Below, piece by piece: positions 27,401 through 36,720 of a stretch of 64,000 nucleotides of DNA. Made by a program: the position numbers and the translations under genes. Below the pieces are notes generated by a model that saw only the letters and a program-made list of their open reading frames with translations, did no database searches and was not told where the DNA came from. Location of the stretch: assembly GCA_013399875.1 (NCBI GenBank), contig VXAZ01001765.1, positions 285,913-349,912 on the forward strand, in the 5' to 3' direction. This DNA is from Gymnorhina tibicen. Taxonomy: Eukaryota > Chordata > Aves > Passeriformes > Artamidae. Every line of letters starts with the position of its first letter. The first letter of the stretch is position 1.

Positions 27401-30400
27401 AGTAGGTCAGCTTCTGTTCTCTTTGCTTCCAGATGGCTGCAGTTGGAATAACAGAAAATGTCAAAGGTGATGCAAAAAAATTTGAAATCTGGTATAATGC
27501 AAGGGAAGAAGTTTACATTATACAGGTAAATAACATGGCACTACATTAAAAAAAAAAAAAAAAAAAAGGAGAGGGAGAGAGGAGGGACGGGGGATNNNNN
27601 NNNNNNNNNNNNNNNNNNNNNNNNNNNNNNNNNNNNNNNNNNNNNNNNNNAAAAAAAAAAAAAAGAAAAAAAAAAAAAAAAAAAAAAAAAGGAGAGAGAG
27701 AAGAGGGGAGCAGGTGTCTAACCCTAAGAAGATCTGGAGGTTTTTTTACCTCTGTTATATCAGTAACGGAGTGTGATGAGGAAATGTAGGGAAAAAAAGA
27801 AAAATCATATTTCAGTGGAAGAGTCTTCTGGGGGAAAAAATAATCATGTCTTACAATGCCCATAGAGGTTATTGTATACACCATTACTACAGCTGTCACT
27901 GGAGTAGTGGATGGCTTGGGAGATGGGGTTTGACTGTAGCACATGCACAGCCTCTGCCTCAGCCTGTTCCAGTGGCTACAACCAGTTTCTGTTCATGGAA
28001 GGACTGGAGAGGGAGCTTTGTCTCTCCTTCTTGAAGGATTCCTCTGAGGCTATACTTTGGCATGCAACTATTTCTGTGGTAACTATTCTGTGCTTGATGG
28101 CTGATTGTATTTATTTTTGGGTAGGCACCAACCCCTGAAGTTAAAGCTACTTGGGTAAATGAAATAAGAAAAGTGCTAACAAGTCAACTGCAGGCATGCA
28201 GAGGTAAAATACTTTGGAGATTTTTTTTTTTCCAAATTTTTTAAAAATCTATTTTCTCTTTGATCTTCAAGTCTTGCACTGAAGATCTTCCCTGCGTAGG
28301 ACACAAATCAATATTAATAGTTCTTTTTCTTTCCTTCATTACAGAAGCTAGTCAGCACAGGACACTAGAACAAACACAGAGTTTACCTCTACCACTACCA
28401 GCATCATCTTGTGCAAGGTAAGTATTGATGTGCAAGTCACATCAGCCTGGCTGTCTTGTAAATATACTAATACATCTGGTTTTCAGCTCTTCATTGCTCC
28501 TACCCCTTAATACTAGTCCTTGCATTTCAAGGTTTTGGTTTTGTTCTCTTCCTACTATAAAGTTGTAAAGCCTGGAGTTCAAACATATCCAGAACTGTTA
28601 AAGTGAGCAGCAGTGGCATGGGCTTTGCCAATTGATAGAGAATGCCACAGAAATGTAATTTTCTTCACCAGCCAAAATCCTGGTGGTATTATGTGTCTGC
28701 TTGTTGAACAGCTTATCTAACAGATTATATACACTACACTCCAGATAAGAGAGTTTTATGGAGCAGCCCTTTTCTTCCTTCACTGTTCTTTTCCTTTACC
28801 TGGATTAACTTTTTCTTCCTTTTCCAATGTCATGTTACCTTCCTTTCTGTCTTTTCCACAGCAGTATCTTTTCTCTGTCCCTTGTTCTTTTACTCCAATT
28901 TACTTTTTTTTTTTAGCCTAAGTAATGTGTAAATTCCTCCAGTGTCCCAATTTCTGGGTGAAGTTTTTCTTTTTTCCATCCTTCACCATACCAACCTATA
29001 TATTCTTCTGTTCCCATCTGTTGCTCTGCCCTTGCCTGACACCTCTCTTCAATTCTCTGCTGCTCACTCTGCTTTTCATATGTGTATATGTATCTATCCA
29101 TAAGCCCATGTGCTCATATCCATATGGTGTGTGCTCAAATATGTATTGGTAGCTCTCTGCCCTGCATCTTTTATGCATCTGCTTATTGCTCAGGGAGAAT
29201 TCCCTAGATACATCGTATTTATGGAGTGTCTTTCTCTATCCCATTCCCAGATGGAGTTGTGATGGGAATCCACTGCAAGGTCCCTCATTTGTTCCTCTCT
29301 TAAGAGCTTCTCAGAGGCAGAGTTTATTCCTTTATCTTTCTTCTCTTTTTCCCTAGTACATTCAGGAGGAACCTGTTAGTTGCAAGCAAGTGGAAGTTGT
29401 CCTGAGCCATCTTTCCCAGTAGCTCCCCCTGCCATAGTACATGTGATTGCAGTTAGTCAGGAGAGGTGTTTCTCATTCGCATGTTCTCAAGGTCTTTAAA
29501 TGCACAATCATCAATGACTTTTTCGGTCCTGGAAGCTACAGTTTAGGAAGTAACAAATAAATGGTTTTCAGCCTATATATCTCTATGTAGAAGCCTGTGA
29601 CTGGATTGATTGTCTTCATTTTCTTCTGATAAACAGTCCTTCACGAAACCACATCAGAAATACCAAAAAAATGGAGGCGAAGAAAGCTGATCTCACAAGT
29701 CTAGAAGGTTGTGGCACTACTGTAGCACCAAAGTACCCTGAGAAAGGCAAAGGTGAGTTTGCCCGTACATGTTGTGGTCTTTAATTGCAAGGAGCATGCC
29801 TGCACTGCAGATGCACAGGCAGATCCACCAGCAGAGTAGCCACGGTAGTGCAGGGGAGGCAGCAGGACTCCCGAACGAGCAGGGCTTTGCTGTTTTCAGC
29901 CCTAAGGCAGCCCACCCACAAAGTGCTGCCCACGCTGCACCAGCATGCTGGTCCCATCTGCCCTTAGCTTGGGATTGATTTCTGCATTCTAGTGTCTGGT
30001 GTGGTCAGGCCCAAAGCCATCTTGAATGGATGGTAGCCAAAAGCAGGTGGGAACTATTTGTTACAAGGCTGAAGTCTGCTGTACGTCTTCTTGTAGAGCT
30101 GCCCAGCTTCTCAGGGTTCTCTTTCTCTGAAAAAAGTCTTGGCATTACCTGATCTGAAGAGGGTTTGTTTTGTTTTGTTTTTTCTCTTTAATTTTTTTCC
30201 CATCATGGAAATTATTTATTGAACTAGTGGCAGTACAAGCCCTTGCACAGCAAGAACAACAGGACACTTGTGTTGTACCTGAACTTTCAGTTGTCCTTTC
30301 TCATCCTAACATGCAGGTTCCCTGGCACAGCTGCAAATGACTTTTTGCCTTGATCTTTTCATGGCCTTCTCCCTTTTCTTTCTGTGTCTCTCTCTTCCTT

Positions 30401-33400
30401 TGTAGACAACACTAGCTCTACCTCAGAATGCTCTGTACTGTCAAAAAAGCGCTTTATGCTGCAGGGCTTTACTAACCTCAAAAGTCAGAAAGGTAATTTT
30501 AAAAAAAGGCTAGACTGTTTTCTGTGTAAGGCTGTAATTGAAGCATCACTTTGTATGTGTGTGTAGTGTAATAGGTTTTCAGTGTGCACACTAGCTTGTT
30601 CTTCCAAGGTCAAGCTAGGTTCCTTAGTCGTTGCCTCTGACAGGGAGATTTCAAGGGAAGCCAGCTCCGGAGTGGGAGGGGGAGATGCAGCTAGGAAAAG
30701 TGGGGCTGTGGAGATGAAAGGAAAGGAGTGCAGTTTCCAGTGTTCCAGTGCCTCCAATCTCACTGTCAAGGCCAAGGATGGAGTTTATAGAGCCCCAATC
30801 CTGTAGAAAAACTAGAGGAAGGAAGTTGTCTTCTGACCAGACACCTGGCCTGCTTCTAGCTTCAGTGGATCTGCCCCAAATGCACTTGTACTTGGCAAAA
30901 AGGAATCAAGGTGATTCTGTGAAGGTTTTACAGAGGATTTTTTTATTGGCATCCTTGCTAACAAAACTCTCAAAGCATAAATAACTACAGCAGAATGTGT
31001 CTTACAATGTTGTTTTGCTGTATAGAAAAATAAGTAAGAATTTCCCTATTCTTCCAGAAATGGTCTTTGCCTCTTTTTTTCTAAAACAGGCAGTAAGAGT
31101 TTGAGACTTTCTTGCTTCCTCCTGCCAAGTAAGCACACTGGTGCAGTCACTTCTTGCTTTGAAGAGCTGTCTTTGAACAGTCTGAATTGCATTAAGATGA
31201 TGGCACATTCTCAACAGCGTGGTATTTTTTCCCCCCCCCAAGCATCTTTCCAGAATGCCTGTTTAAAACCCAATTACCTTTGAGTTCTTTCTGGAGAGAC
31301 TCTAGGGTTGTGTATCTAATGCTAATGAGGTGAGCACTAATGTCCCATGCTTGCCTTGACAGAAACTCCATCTCCTTCTGCTAAAAGCCAGACATTGCCA
31401 ATGATCCTTCTTACAGGACCAGGTATTGCTGTAGCACTAGATTTACATAAAAATTATTGCTTAATTTGGTAATGTTTGTCTGAAATGGAAGTTAATTGTA
31501 TTCAGTTGATATCTACTTAATTTAGAAAAGTTTACATATATTTTCGTCTACTATTGTAAAATAAATTTGTCAATTTATCTTCAAATAACTACTTGTAAAT
31601 AATTAGTTCCTTCTGCTGCCATGCACCAGTGACAGCTAAAATTAGATTACAGAAATCCACTTGTTTTCCAGTGTAAACTCAAAGGTATTTAGCATGCAAT
31701 CCACCTATTCTCTTTTTTCCAGTTCTTCAATATCTCTCTTCTGTGTTTTTTACCTATTCATCCTCCTGCAGCTTCTCCTACCAGTCCTGACAAAAAAGCC
31801 AAACGGCACGAAGTAGTGAGTGACCCAACTCCTCTTGGTTTAAGAGGTACAGTGATGCCACATCTTGTACTCCACAAGTACTCACACATCCCTCATTTAA
31901 TATGTTACATCAGAGTGCTGGGAATACCTGTGTGATGCTGTTGTGTGCAGGACTATTCACATCAGCTGTGTTTTTCCAAGTGGATCTGTATACAGTGTTT
32001 TTGATAGCACAACTGGTTGAAGTTTTACCTTGGTTTTAAATAAAGTAGCATATGGGTAACTAGTTTTTAGAAGACAGTGGGAAAGAGATCTGTTGCTGAA
32101 GAAATAGCCAGAAGCTGGGTGTTAAACGGAATTACAGGGTTGTCCAGCTGCTCTGCGACCATGATTTCCCATGTGTTAGAATCCTTCTGTCACCGTACCC
32201 CTTGTGGAGAGGATTTAACTTTTAAAAAAGCAAAAAAATTGCAGAACTCAGATCACTGTCGTGTGGAATTTCTGTTTTAGATGTGCATTTATCACTGCAG
32301 TCACAGCCCTGTTGCATCTTTCTTTGGGTGATAGTAGGCAACTTCTACCATCCTGTGAACCGAAGATGACTTAACTGAACCCCTTGCAGCAGTTTGCCTC
32401 CCATCCTCCCAGCTAAGCAGAGAATAGAAAAGCATTTCAATTAAACAACCCATTTCTAACCAGCAGGGCTGTTGGTGAAGGTTTGAGTACAAATCCCTAA
32501 GGCTAATTAACTAGAGTAGTAGAGAGTACAAGGAAAGCAATCCCTCTCTTCCTGATTTTTCTACTACTATCTCATTTAGAAAATTTTAGTCTAAAGGTGA
32601 AGCTGTTTCAAGCCCTACCATCAGCCTCCTCTCCAGGTTTCTGAAGTCTTTGTCTCATCTGCGGAAATGGTGCAAGCTCAGCTGCTGCGCTGGGAACACT
32701 GCAACACCGTTCCCCTTGCTGAGCAGCAGGCAATGTAATCCTGGGCTAGACACGTGCAGAAACTCCACAAGGGTGCATATGACAGGTACAAGGTTATTTT
32801 TCTGCAGGTAGCAAGCAAAACTCTGAGATCTCCAGGTACCATGGAAATCCTGAGGGCCCAAAAATGTCTGAAAGAAAAGGGTGTTTTGTGGCCTTTTCCT
32901 CAGGTGCTGGAATTTTCCAAGGAAGAGAGTCCTTGATCATTGCTGATTTACAGTAAAATTATTGTGTCCTTGGAGCAGGCTTATCTGATTTGCTGTTCTG
33001 TCCAGAAGCATCTTACTTTATGAAACTGCTAAACAAAGTAAATTAATTTAAAACATCTACTAACTCCTCCTTCTGTCTCGCACCTTCCAATCTCTTTTCT
33101 GACACTTTATCTCTTCTCCTTCCCCAAGTCAAAGAGGGATAAGCAGGGAGCTGATCAGGGCATTTCAGGATGAAACTGGGCTGGGTGATGGTCACAGTGC
33201 CCAGTGCACAGCACATGGCCCCCATTCATTTCCTTTCACTGCTGTATTGCTCTGATTTATGCTGAAGTGAGCTCAAGTAATATGAATTAGTGTCAGAATG
33301 ACATGTTGTAGGCAGACCATAGCTCTTTGAAGAAACCTGTTAGATTATTTCTGAAGAGAAGCAGTTAATAAATTCTTGCTTTTCCTGGCATCATTATATC

Positions 33401-36400
33401 TAAACTCATTTCTGAATAACTGTGTCATTTCTCAAAACTGCCTGCCTTTTCCTACCTTTCCTGCCTCTATAGGGAGCTGATGTTAGTCCCACCCTGCAGA
33501 ATACACACACAGAGATTGAATGTGCATGCATAATTTTGGTGCCCATAGTTTGCTAATATGAATACTACCATGGTGACGACTTCCCTTCCCAGGAGGAGAT
33601 GGGCTTTTATATAGACTTGTTAATTGTGGAGTGCCAGCTTGTATGAGGAGGAGTAGTATTGTTGGTGTGGCAGGATCAGACCAGTCTGCTCTTAGCACAT
33701 CAGCACAATGTAAGAAAAGAAAGAGGCTGAGAACAAGAGCTGTTACCCAAAATGTACCAGATGAGCAGGCCAGTGAGTATGAGGTTACAGGAACTTAGTG
33801 ATTTCACTTTCTTTTTCTTTTGTGCAACTCATTGGTTCTGTTTCTAATGAGAGCTTGGAACAATTGGGAGAAACCAAGTTTTCTTTTGTTGCATTGTTCT
33901 TAACTTAGAAATAACAGAAATGGTTTCAGCTGTGTCCAACAAGACAACTACAAGATGTAAGTTTCCAAGGACATTTTCATGGAATACAGCATAAATTTAT
34001 TACTCAGTTTCTTCACAGATGGAAGTTCATTCTTAACCCTGGACAGGGCCAAATGGGTCAGTACTTCTAATCTTGTGCAGGTCACTCAGCAGCATAGGCA
34101 AGGTAAAAGTCCCACTCTGTTTGGTGTGCTCTGGGTGTGATTCCTTCCTATGATTTCTTTGGCTTTACTCTGATGCTGCTCAGGTTTTTCCTAATGCACT
34201 GGCATGACCAGCTGCAACAAATGCCTCAGGAGCAGTGAAAAGCAGAAATGCTGATGCTTTCTCAGTTTAACTAATAGTAACATAAAATGGGAGGTTTGTT
34301 CTTCCTTTCATTCTTTTCACTGAGTTTCACAGTTGTTACTATTTGGCTTGAAACAAAAGCTTGCTTACAAATACTTGTCTCTTTTATTACTACTTTTTTT
34401 CATTATGAACTCAACACAGTTATTAGCAGCTGCTGAACTTGGTGTGAAGCATCCCACTAATAAAACTTAATGCGGTTTTATTTGGAAGAGGATTTTGTGC
34501 ACTCTGGATATGATTCAGCTTTATGAATAAATTAAATGCTTCACCCTCAGAGAGAGATAAAGCAGTAGGAGTCAGGCAGGAGATTGTTGTGGTGTTTGGT
34601 GCAGTGATGTAACACCAAGATAGGTCAGAGTGCTTAATTATTCTTGTGTCCGCCTGAACATTCCTAAATAATGGGCTACCTTGTCAGGTGAAGTACAGAG
34701 TGCTTGTAGCTTGTGTGGAATTTTTTGACAGTTGTTAACAGTGTGAAAGAGGCAATGCTCATCTATCCCTTACTCCAGCAAGCCAGTTAGGTCACTTTGG
34801 GTGTTCAACCTCTTTCCAAAAAGTGTATGTTCCTGTCTTCTGCTTCCTCCCAGGGAAAAAGAGTATCTATCTATTGTTCATCTTTGTATAATATATATTT
34901 ATTATACAAATATTTATATATACTTGCCTTTCAGTTGGACATTTGCATTCTCTCCATTAATTTCCCTTCATATAAATCCAAAGGGCTAAATTCACTGCCA
35001 TGCATAGCCACAACTCCACTTACTCAGATGGAAACAGGCCAACTTTTGCCAGCAGTGAATTTCACCCAGTGACTGTAATAACTTGCCTGTGTCAGTTTTT
35101 CTCCTGTTTATGTTGATCACCTATGAGCTTTTCAGTGGGGAGAACGTTTCTCCCCGTCAGCGGCTCACTGCTGCAAAGTTAACTGTTGGCTGTTCCTTCC
35201 CCAAGGTTGGGCCAAACCATCCCATTCTCTTGATGCATCCGAAGAAAATGATGGCTGGTCTAGTGCTGAAGAACCGCTGAATTCATCGGATGCGGAGGAA
35301 GAAGGAGGAGGAGGGGGAGGCGAGCTGAAGCTGGTAACCAGAAATGCTTTCCTATGGAGCTAAGCAAGTGATACCAGTACAGCATGTGTGGCAGGATACA
35401 GGAATGCTTTTTAAGGTGGCAGGAGGGGAAGTGTCTGCCTTGAAATGCTCAGCTGGGCAAAATTCCCAGGGCGATGGAGAAGAACCCCTTCTCTTAAATC
35501 AGCCCCGTGTTTGTACCTTGGGGAGGTCCCTCTGTGCCTTTGCACACCTGCAGCCCAGCGAGTCGTGGCTGCTTGTGCCATGGTACGGCAATCAAGCGAT
35601 GACAAGTGCAGCTACCGTGTCAATAGACTTCCACACAGACACCGTGGCATGGGTTTGCCAGGTTTTCTTTTTCTTCTGATTTTATTTTCTGTAGACATAT
35701 GAATTAATTGTTGTAATGGGAACATTTCACTGAATGTTTTTCAGGGTATGAGAATTAATGTCTTGAATTTGCATGCAATCAATCAGCAGAATTTTATTGC
35801 CTCAGTATTTACACCATCTTCAGCATGTAGGTACATGAGAAAGAAGGGAAAAGTACTATAATTACATAACAAAAGCTGCAACATACCTCAAAGTACTCAA
35901 CAGAAATAATTTGTTTTCTTTCCTCTGTGTGCATTTAGACTCCTGGTAAATATACAGTTGTGACTGATTATGACAAAGGAATTTCTGAAGAATTTACAGT
36001 GAAAAGTGGAGATCTAGTTCAACTGATTCGTGAAGGGGAGGATGGACTTTGGTACGCAGATCTGTGTTTGGAAATTTTTATACGCAGAACTGTGTTTAGA
36101 AGGCAGATATTTAGGGCAAAACTTTCAAAGGCATCAAATGAAGCAATCTGACTTCTAATTTTTTAATATTTTTTTTTAGGTTTGTAAAGAACCTGAGCAG
36201 TGGTAGAGAAGGTTGGATTCCAGCAAGCAATCTGCTGATGCTCATAGGCAACTCAAAATCAGCTCAATCGTTAAGCAGCTCTGGTAGGCTATTTATTTTA
36301 AATGAGATGATTGTCTCTTTGAAGATTCCTTTCATCAAAGAAAGTAAAGAAAAGCAACCACTATATAATATTTTCTTGTGGGTTTTTTTTTTTTTTCTCC

Positions 36401-36504
36401 CTTTCCCAGAATCAGGCACTGCCTCCAGCACTTTGAGCACATCATCAAGTTGCAGTGATAGCTGCAATGTCAGTAGCACCAGCTTCTCTGACATTAAGGG
36501 CTAA
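9339..36504 (+). CDS. MCF2L: MCF2L (Dbs/Ost) Rho guanine nucleotide exchange factor, 3' part, 29 exons
   Basis: MCF2L activates Rho-family GTPases (family knowledge: RhoA and Cdc42) by GDP/GTP exchange at membranes. The window encodes 1082 C-terminal residues, all exons phase-compatible with GT-AG junctions. Residue numbers here and below are window-based. Order: end of the Sec14/CRAL-TRIO domain (about 1-75), spectrin-like helical region (80-420), DH domain (481-668, with LDSYLLKPVQRITKYQLLLK in its core), PH domain (669-800), low-complexity linker (800-979), SH3 (about 982-1045) and a Ser-rich tail ending at TAA 36502-36504. The upstream exons, including the start codon, are outside the window: the first visible exon opens in phase 0 within the Sec14 domain. 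Neighbouring F7 and F10 match the amniote order and favour MCF2L over its paralogues MCF2 and MCF2L2; the SH3 also argues against MCF2. Exons 23-25 may be alternatively spliced. Span includes introns. Confidence 0.96.
10271..10387 (+). CDS. MCF2L: MCF2L window exon 2 (end of Sec14 domain)
   Basis: Acceptor ctgcag, donor gtaagt, 39 codons, phase 0 to 0. Contains GYIDKTQLTEDLGGTLDY, the conserved end of the Sec14 module in the MCF2 family. Confidence 0.96.
10897..11046 (+). CDS. MCF2L: MCF2L window exon 3 (start of spectrin-like region)
   Basis: 50 codons, phase 0 to 0, donor gtatgt. Encodes an amphipathic helix with LQSFGTELAETELPNDVQS, highly conserved in the family. Confidence 0.95.
11730..11854 (+). 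CDS. MCF2L: MCF2L window exon 4
   Basis: Acceptor ttgtag, donor gtgaga; starts in phase 0 and ends two bases into an Arg codon completed by the next exon. Encodes EDIRVAVEQGDDIL and NQDQLDNQTTVE, part of the helical region. Confidence 0.94.
13581..13695 (+). CDS. MCF2L: MCF2L window exon 5 (spectrin-like helix)
   Basis: Acceptor tttaag, donor gtgaga. Completes the split Arg and encodes 38 more residues, including HETETAFDEFWVKHQQKLEQ, the spectrin-like helix of the MCF2 family. Confidence 0.96.
14652..14771 (+). CDS. MCF2L: MCF2L window exon 6
   Basis: Acceptor ttcag, donor gtaaga, 40 codons, phase 0 to 0. Contains SSHVEHILKDLANFEEKS. Confidence 0.95.
15572..15763 (+). CDS. MCF2L: MCF2L window exon 7
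   Basis: Acceptor ttttag, donor gtaaat, 64 codons, phase 0 to 0. Helical, with NHYAVDSIIPKCSELHHLCD. Confidence 0.95.
15957..16148 (+). CDS. MCF2L: MCF2L window exon 8
   Basis: Acceptor ttctag, donor gtacta, 64 codons, phase 0 to 0. Begins SMKWCDEGIYLLASQPVDKC, one of the most conserved blocks before the DH domain. Confidence 0.96.
16822..16981 (+). CDS. MCF2L: MCF2L window exon 9 (pre-DH linker)
   Basis: Acceptor cggtag, donor gtaagt; ends in phase 1. Basic helix followed by a Pro-rich linker with KKLAAKQTRPVQPVAPRPEA. Confidence 0.94.
17119..17189 (+). CDS. MCF2L: MCF2L window exon 10 (pre-DH linker)
   Basis: Acceptor tttag, donor gtattt. Short 71-base exon completing a Gly codon, then 23 residues rich in Ser and Arg. 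Identified by phase and position between two certain exons. Confidence 0.88.
18235..18311 (+). CDS. MCF2L: MCF2L window exon 11 (pre-DH linker)
   Basis: Acceptor tttag, donor gtaagt. 25 codons (SEMTELHQSRGG...DDEENLAVLR) plus two bases of a Gln codon. Confidence 0.92.
19369..19435 (+). CDS. MCF2L: MCF2L window exon 12 (start of DH domain)
   Basis: Acceptor ccacag, donor gtaaag. Encodes HVMNELIETERAYVEELL, the first conserved helix of the DH domain, which contacts the GTPase. Confidence 0.97.
20366..20794 (-). mobile_element. solo retroviral LTR in MCF2L intron
   Basis: A 429-bp element bounded by the inverted repeat TGATGCCT/AGGCATCA and flanked by AGGG on both sides (20362-20365 and 20795-20798), a likely target-site duplication. 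Read on the minus strand it has the order of an LTR: a U3 region, a TATA-like TATAAAAG near 20520, then AATAAA near 20433 and a short U5 ending in CA. No internal retroviral sequence adjoins it, so it is probably a recombined solo LTR. Family not assigned. Confidence 0.8.
21428..21543 (+). CDS. MCF2L: MCF2L window exon 13 (DH domain)
   Basis: Acceptor ttgcag, donor gtgagg; ends in phase 2. Encodes GYAAEMDNPLMAH and NKKDILFGNMEEIYHFHN of the DH core. Confidence 0.97.
21955..22291 (-). mobile_element. solo retroviral LTR in MCF2L intron
   Basis: A 337-bp element with TGTGG/CCACA termini. It is flanked by TATATA (21949-21954) and TATGTA (22292-22297), a 5-of-6 match consistent with a 6-bp target duplication as in ERVK-type elements. 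On the minus strand it holds a CCAAT motif and an ATTAAA signal about 65 bases from the 3' end, which sets the orientation tentatively. Confidence 0.72.
22879..22948 (+). CDS. MCF2L: MCF2L window exon 14 (DH domain)
   Basis: Acceptor catag, donor gtatgt. 70 bases; IFLRELETYVEYPELVGRCF. Confidence 0.96.
24142..24234 (+). CDS. MCF2L: MCF2L window exon 15 (DH domain)
   Basis: Acceptor ttccag, donor gtatgc, 31 codons, phase 0 to 0. Contains EDFQIYEKYCQNKPRSESLW. Confidence 0.97.
24383..24475 (+). CDS. MCF2L: MCF2L window exon 16 (DH catalytic core)
   Basis: Acceptor ttacag, donor gtaagt, 31 codons, phase 0 to 0. Holds SYLLKPVQRITKYQLLLK, the conserved long helix of DH domains that forms much of the GTPase contact surface. 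Confidence 0.98.
25711..25780 (-). mobile_element. short CR1 3' end fragment
   Basis: About 70 bases opening with atcacagaatcatagaatgg (reversed CR1 tail), lying 81 bases before MCF2L exon 17. Confidence 0.9.
25862..25987 (+). CDS. MCF2L: MCF2L window exon 17 (end of DH domain)
   Basis: Acceptor ctcag, donor gtgagt, 42 codons, phase 0 to 0. Ends AVNDSMHQIAITGYD, the helix leading into the PH domain. Confidence 0.97.
26687..26908 (+). CDS. MCF2L: MCF2L window exon 18 (PH domain)
   Basis: Acceptor ttccag, donor gtaaga, 74 codons, phase 0 to 0. First strands of the PH domain: GKLLMQGSFNVWTDHKKG and RFKPMQRHLFLHEKAVLFCK. Confidence 0.98.
27433..27525 (+). CDS. MCF2L: MCF2L window exon 19 (PH domain)
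   Basis: Acceptor ttccag, donor gtaaat, 31 codons, phase 0 to 0. Contains VGITENVKGDAKKFEIWYN. The assembly gap lies 70 bases downstream in the intron. Confidence 0.97.
27548..27710. repeat. poly-A / GA-rich low-complexity tract around the gap
   Basis: Nearly pure A runs followed by GGAGAGGGAGAG-type purine sequence occur on each side of the gap, suggesting a duplicated or unresolved simple repeat. Confidence 0.9.
27596..27650. other. assembly gap (55 N)
   Basis: A run of unknown bases flanked on both sides by poly-A followed by GGAGAG-rich purine sequence (27548-27595 and 27651-27710). It lies in the intron between MCF2L exons 19 and 20, which join in frame without it. Confidence 0.99.
28125..28203 (+). 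CDS. MCF2L: MCF2L window exon 20 (C-terminal helix of PH domain)
   Basis: Acceptor ggtag, donor gtaaaa; ends in phase 1. PTPEVKATWVNEIRKVLTSQ carries the conserved PH-domain Trp. It joins exon 19 in frame, so the gap hides no obligatory coding sequence. Confidence 0.96.
28345..28417 (+). CDS. MCF2L: MCF2L window exon 21 (linker)
   Basis: Acceptor ttacag, donor gtaagt. Gln/Leu/Pro-rich linker, EASQHRTLEQTQSLPLPLPA. Confidence 0.93.
29637..29752 (+). CDS. MCF2L: MCF2L window exon 22 (linker)
   Basis: Acceptor aaacag, donor gtgagt; ends in phase 1. Contains IRNTKKMEAKKADLTSLEG and ends PEKGK. It can join either exon 23 or exon 26 in frame. Confidence 0.93.
30406..30492 (+). CDS. MCF2L: MCF2L window exon 23, probable cassette exon
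   Basis: 87 bases, phase 1 to 1, acceptor ttgtag, donor gtaatt. Encodes DNTSSTSECSVLSKKRFMLQ and GFTNLKSQK. Its multiple-of-three length and position in the variable linker suggest optional inclusion (inference). Confidence 0.85.
31363..31422 (+). CDS. MCF2L: MCF2L window exon 24, probable cassette exon
   Basis: 60 bases, phase 1 to 1, acceptor tgacag, donor gtattg. Encodes ETPSPSAKSQTLPMILLTGP. Confidence 0.82.
31772..31846 (+). CDS. MCF2L: MCF2L window exon 25, probable cassette exon
   Basis: 75 bases, phase 1 to 1, acceptor ctgcag, donor gtacag. Encodes ASPTSPDKKAKRHEVVSDPT and PLGLR; from memory, this resembles segments in long MCF2-family isoforms. Confidence 0.85.
35206..35333 (+). 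CDS. MCF2L: MCF2L window exon 26 (acidic/Gly linker before SH3)
   Basis: Acceptor cccaag, donor gtaacc; starts in phase 1 and ends in phase 0. Encodes GWAKPSHSLDASEENDGW, then an acidic Ser-rich run and six consecutive Gly codons. Confidence 0.92.
35939..36051 (+). CDS. MCF2L: MCF2L window exon 27 (SH3, first half)
   Basis: Acceptor tttag, donor gtacgc. Encodes KYTVVTDYDKGISEEFTVKS and GDLVQLIREGEDGLW, the RT loop and n-Src region of an SH3 fold. The final Trp codon is split across the intron. Confidence 0.96.
36180..36283 (+). CDS. MCF2L: MCF2L window exon 28 (SH3, second half)
   Basis: Acceptor tttttag, donor gtaggc; ends in phase 1. Encodes GREGWIPASNLL, the conserved end of SH3 domains. 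Confidence 0.96.
36410..36504 (+). CDS. MCF2L: MCF2L terminal coding exon
   Basis: Acceptor tcccag; 30 residues then TAA at 36502-36504. A Ser/Cys/Thr-rich tail ending SFSDIKG. Other isoforms could end elsewhere. Confidence 0.92.
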
Positions 36505-36720
36505 TATGAAATGTTCATCCCATCTCCCTGGAAGGTAAATCTGGAGATTGTCATTTGCTGCAGAGTTCTGGACTTTGGACTTCATTGGAGAACCACCAGT
36601 TCTGTGTTGCCAGCTCTGAGTATTTTTAGTGGTGACTTTTACAGGTTCTCCCAGAAGATCCCAATGAAAAGTGCATGGAATGTGAAGTTGTAAATAAAAG
36701 TTAAATGATTTGAAATAGGA
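36505..36720 (+). other. MCF2L: MCF2L 3' untranslated region
   Basis: About 200 bases after the stop codon. A canonical AATAAA at 36693-36698 is followed by a T/G-rich stretch, which fits a cleavage site near 36715. Longer 3' UTRs using later signals are possible. Confidence 0.7.
36693..36698 (+). terminator. MCF2L polyadenylation signal AATAAA
   Basis: Canonical hexamer 189 bases after the stop codon with a T/G-rich element downstream. Confidence 0.65.

Larger units (their letters stand above)
9459..36409 (+). other. MCF2L: MCF2L introns between window exons 1 and 29
   Basis: Twenty-eight GT-AG introns. The longest is 31847-35205 (about 3.4 kb), in which I recognise no element. Identified repeats are two solo LTRs (20366-20794, 21955-22291), a CR1 end (25711-25780) and poly-A/purine tracts around a gap (27548-27710). 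The remainder is unremarkable AT-rich sequence. Confidence 0.8.

Noticed and set aside
27546..27944. 132-codon minus-strand frame spanning the gap
   Set aside because: Runs through the unknown bases and poly-T; an artefact.
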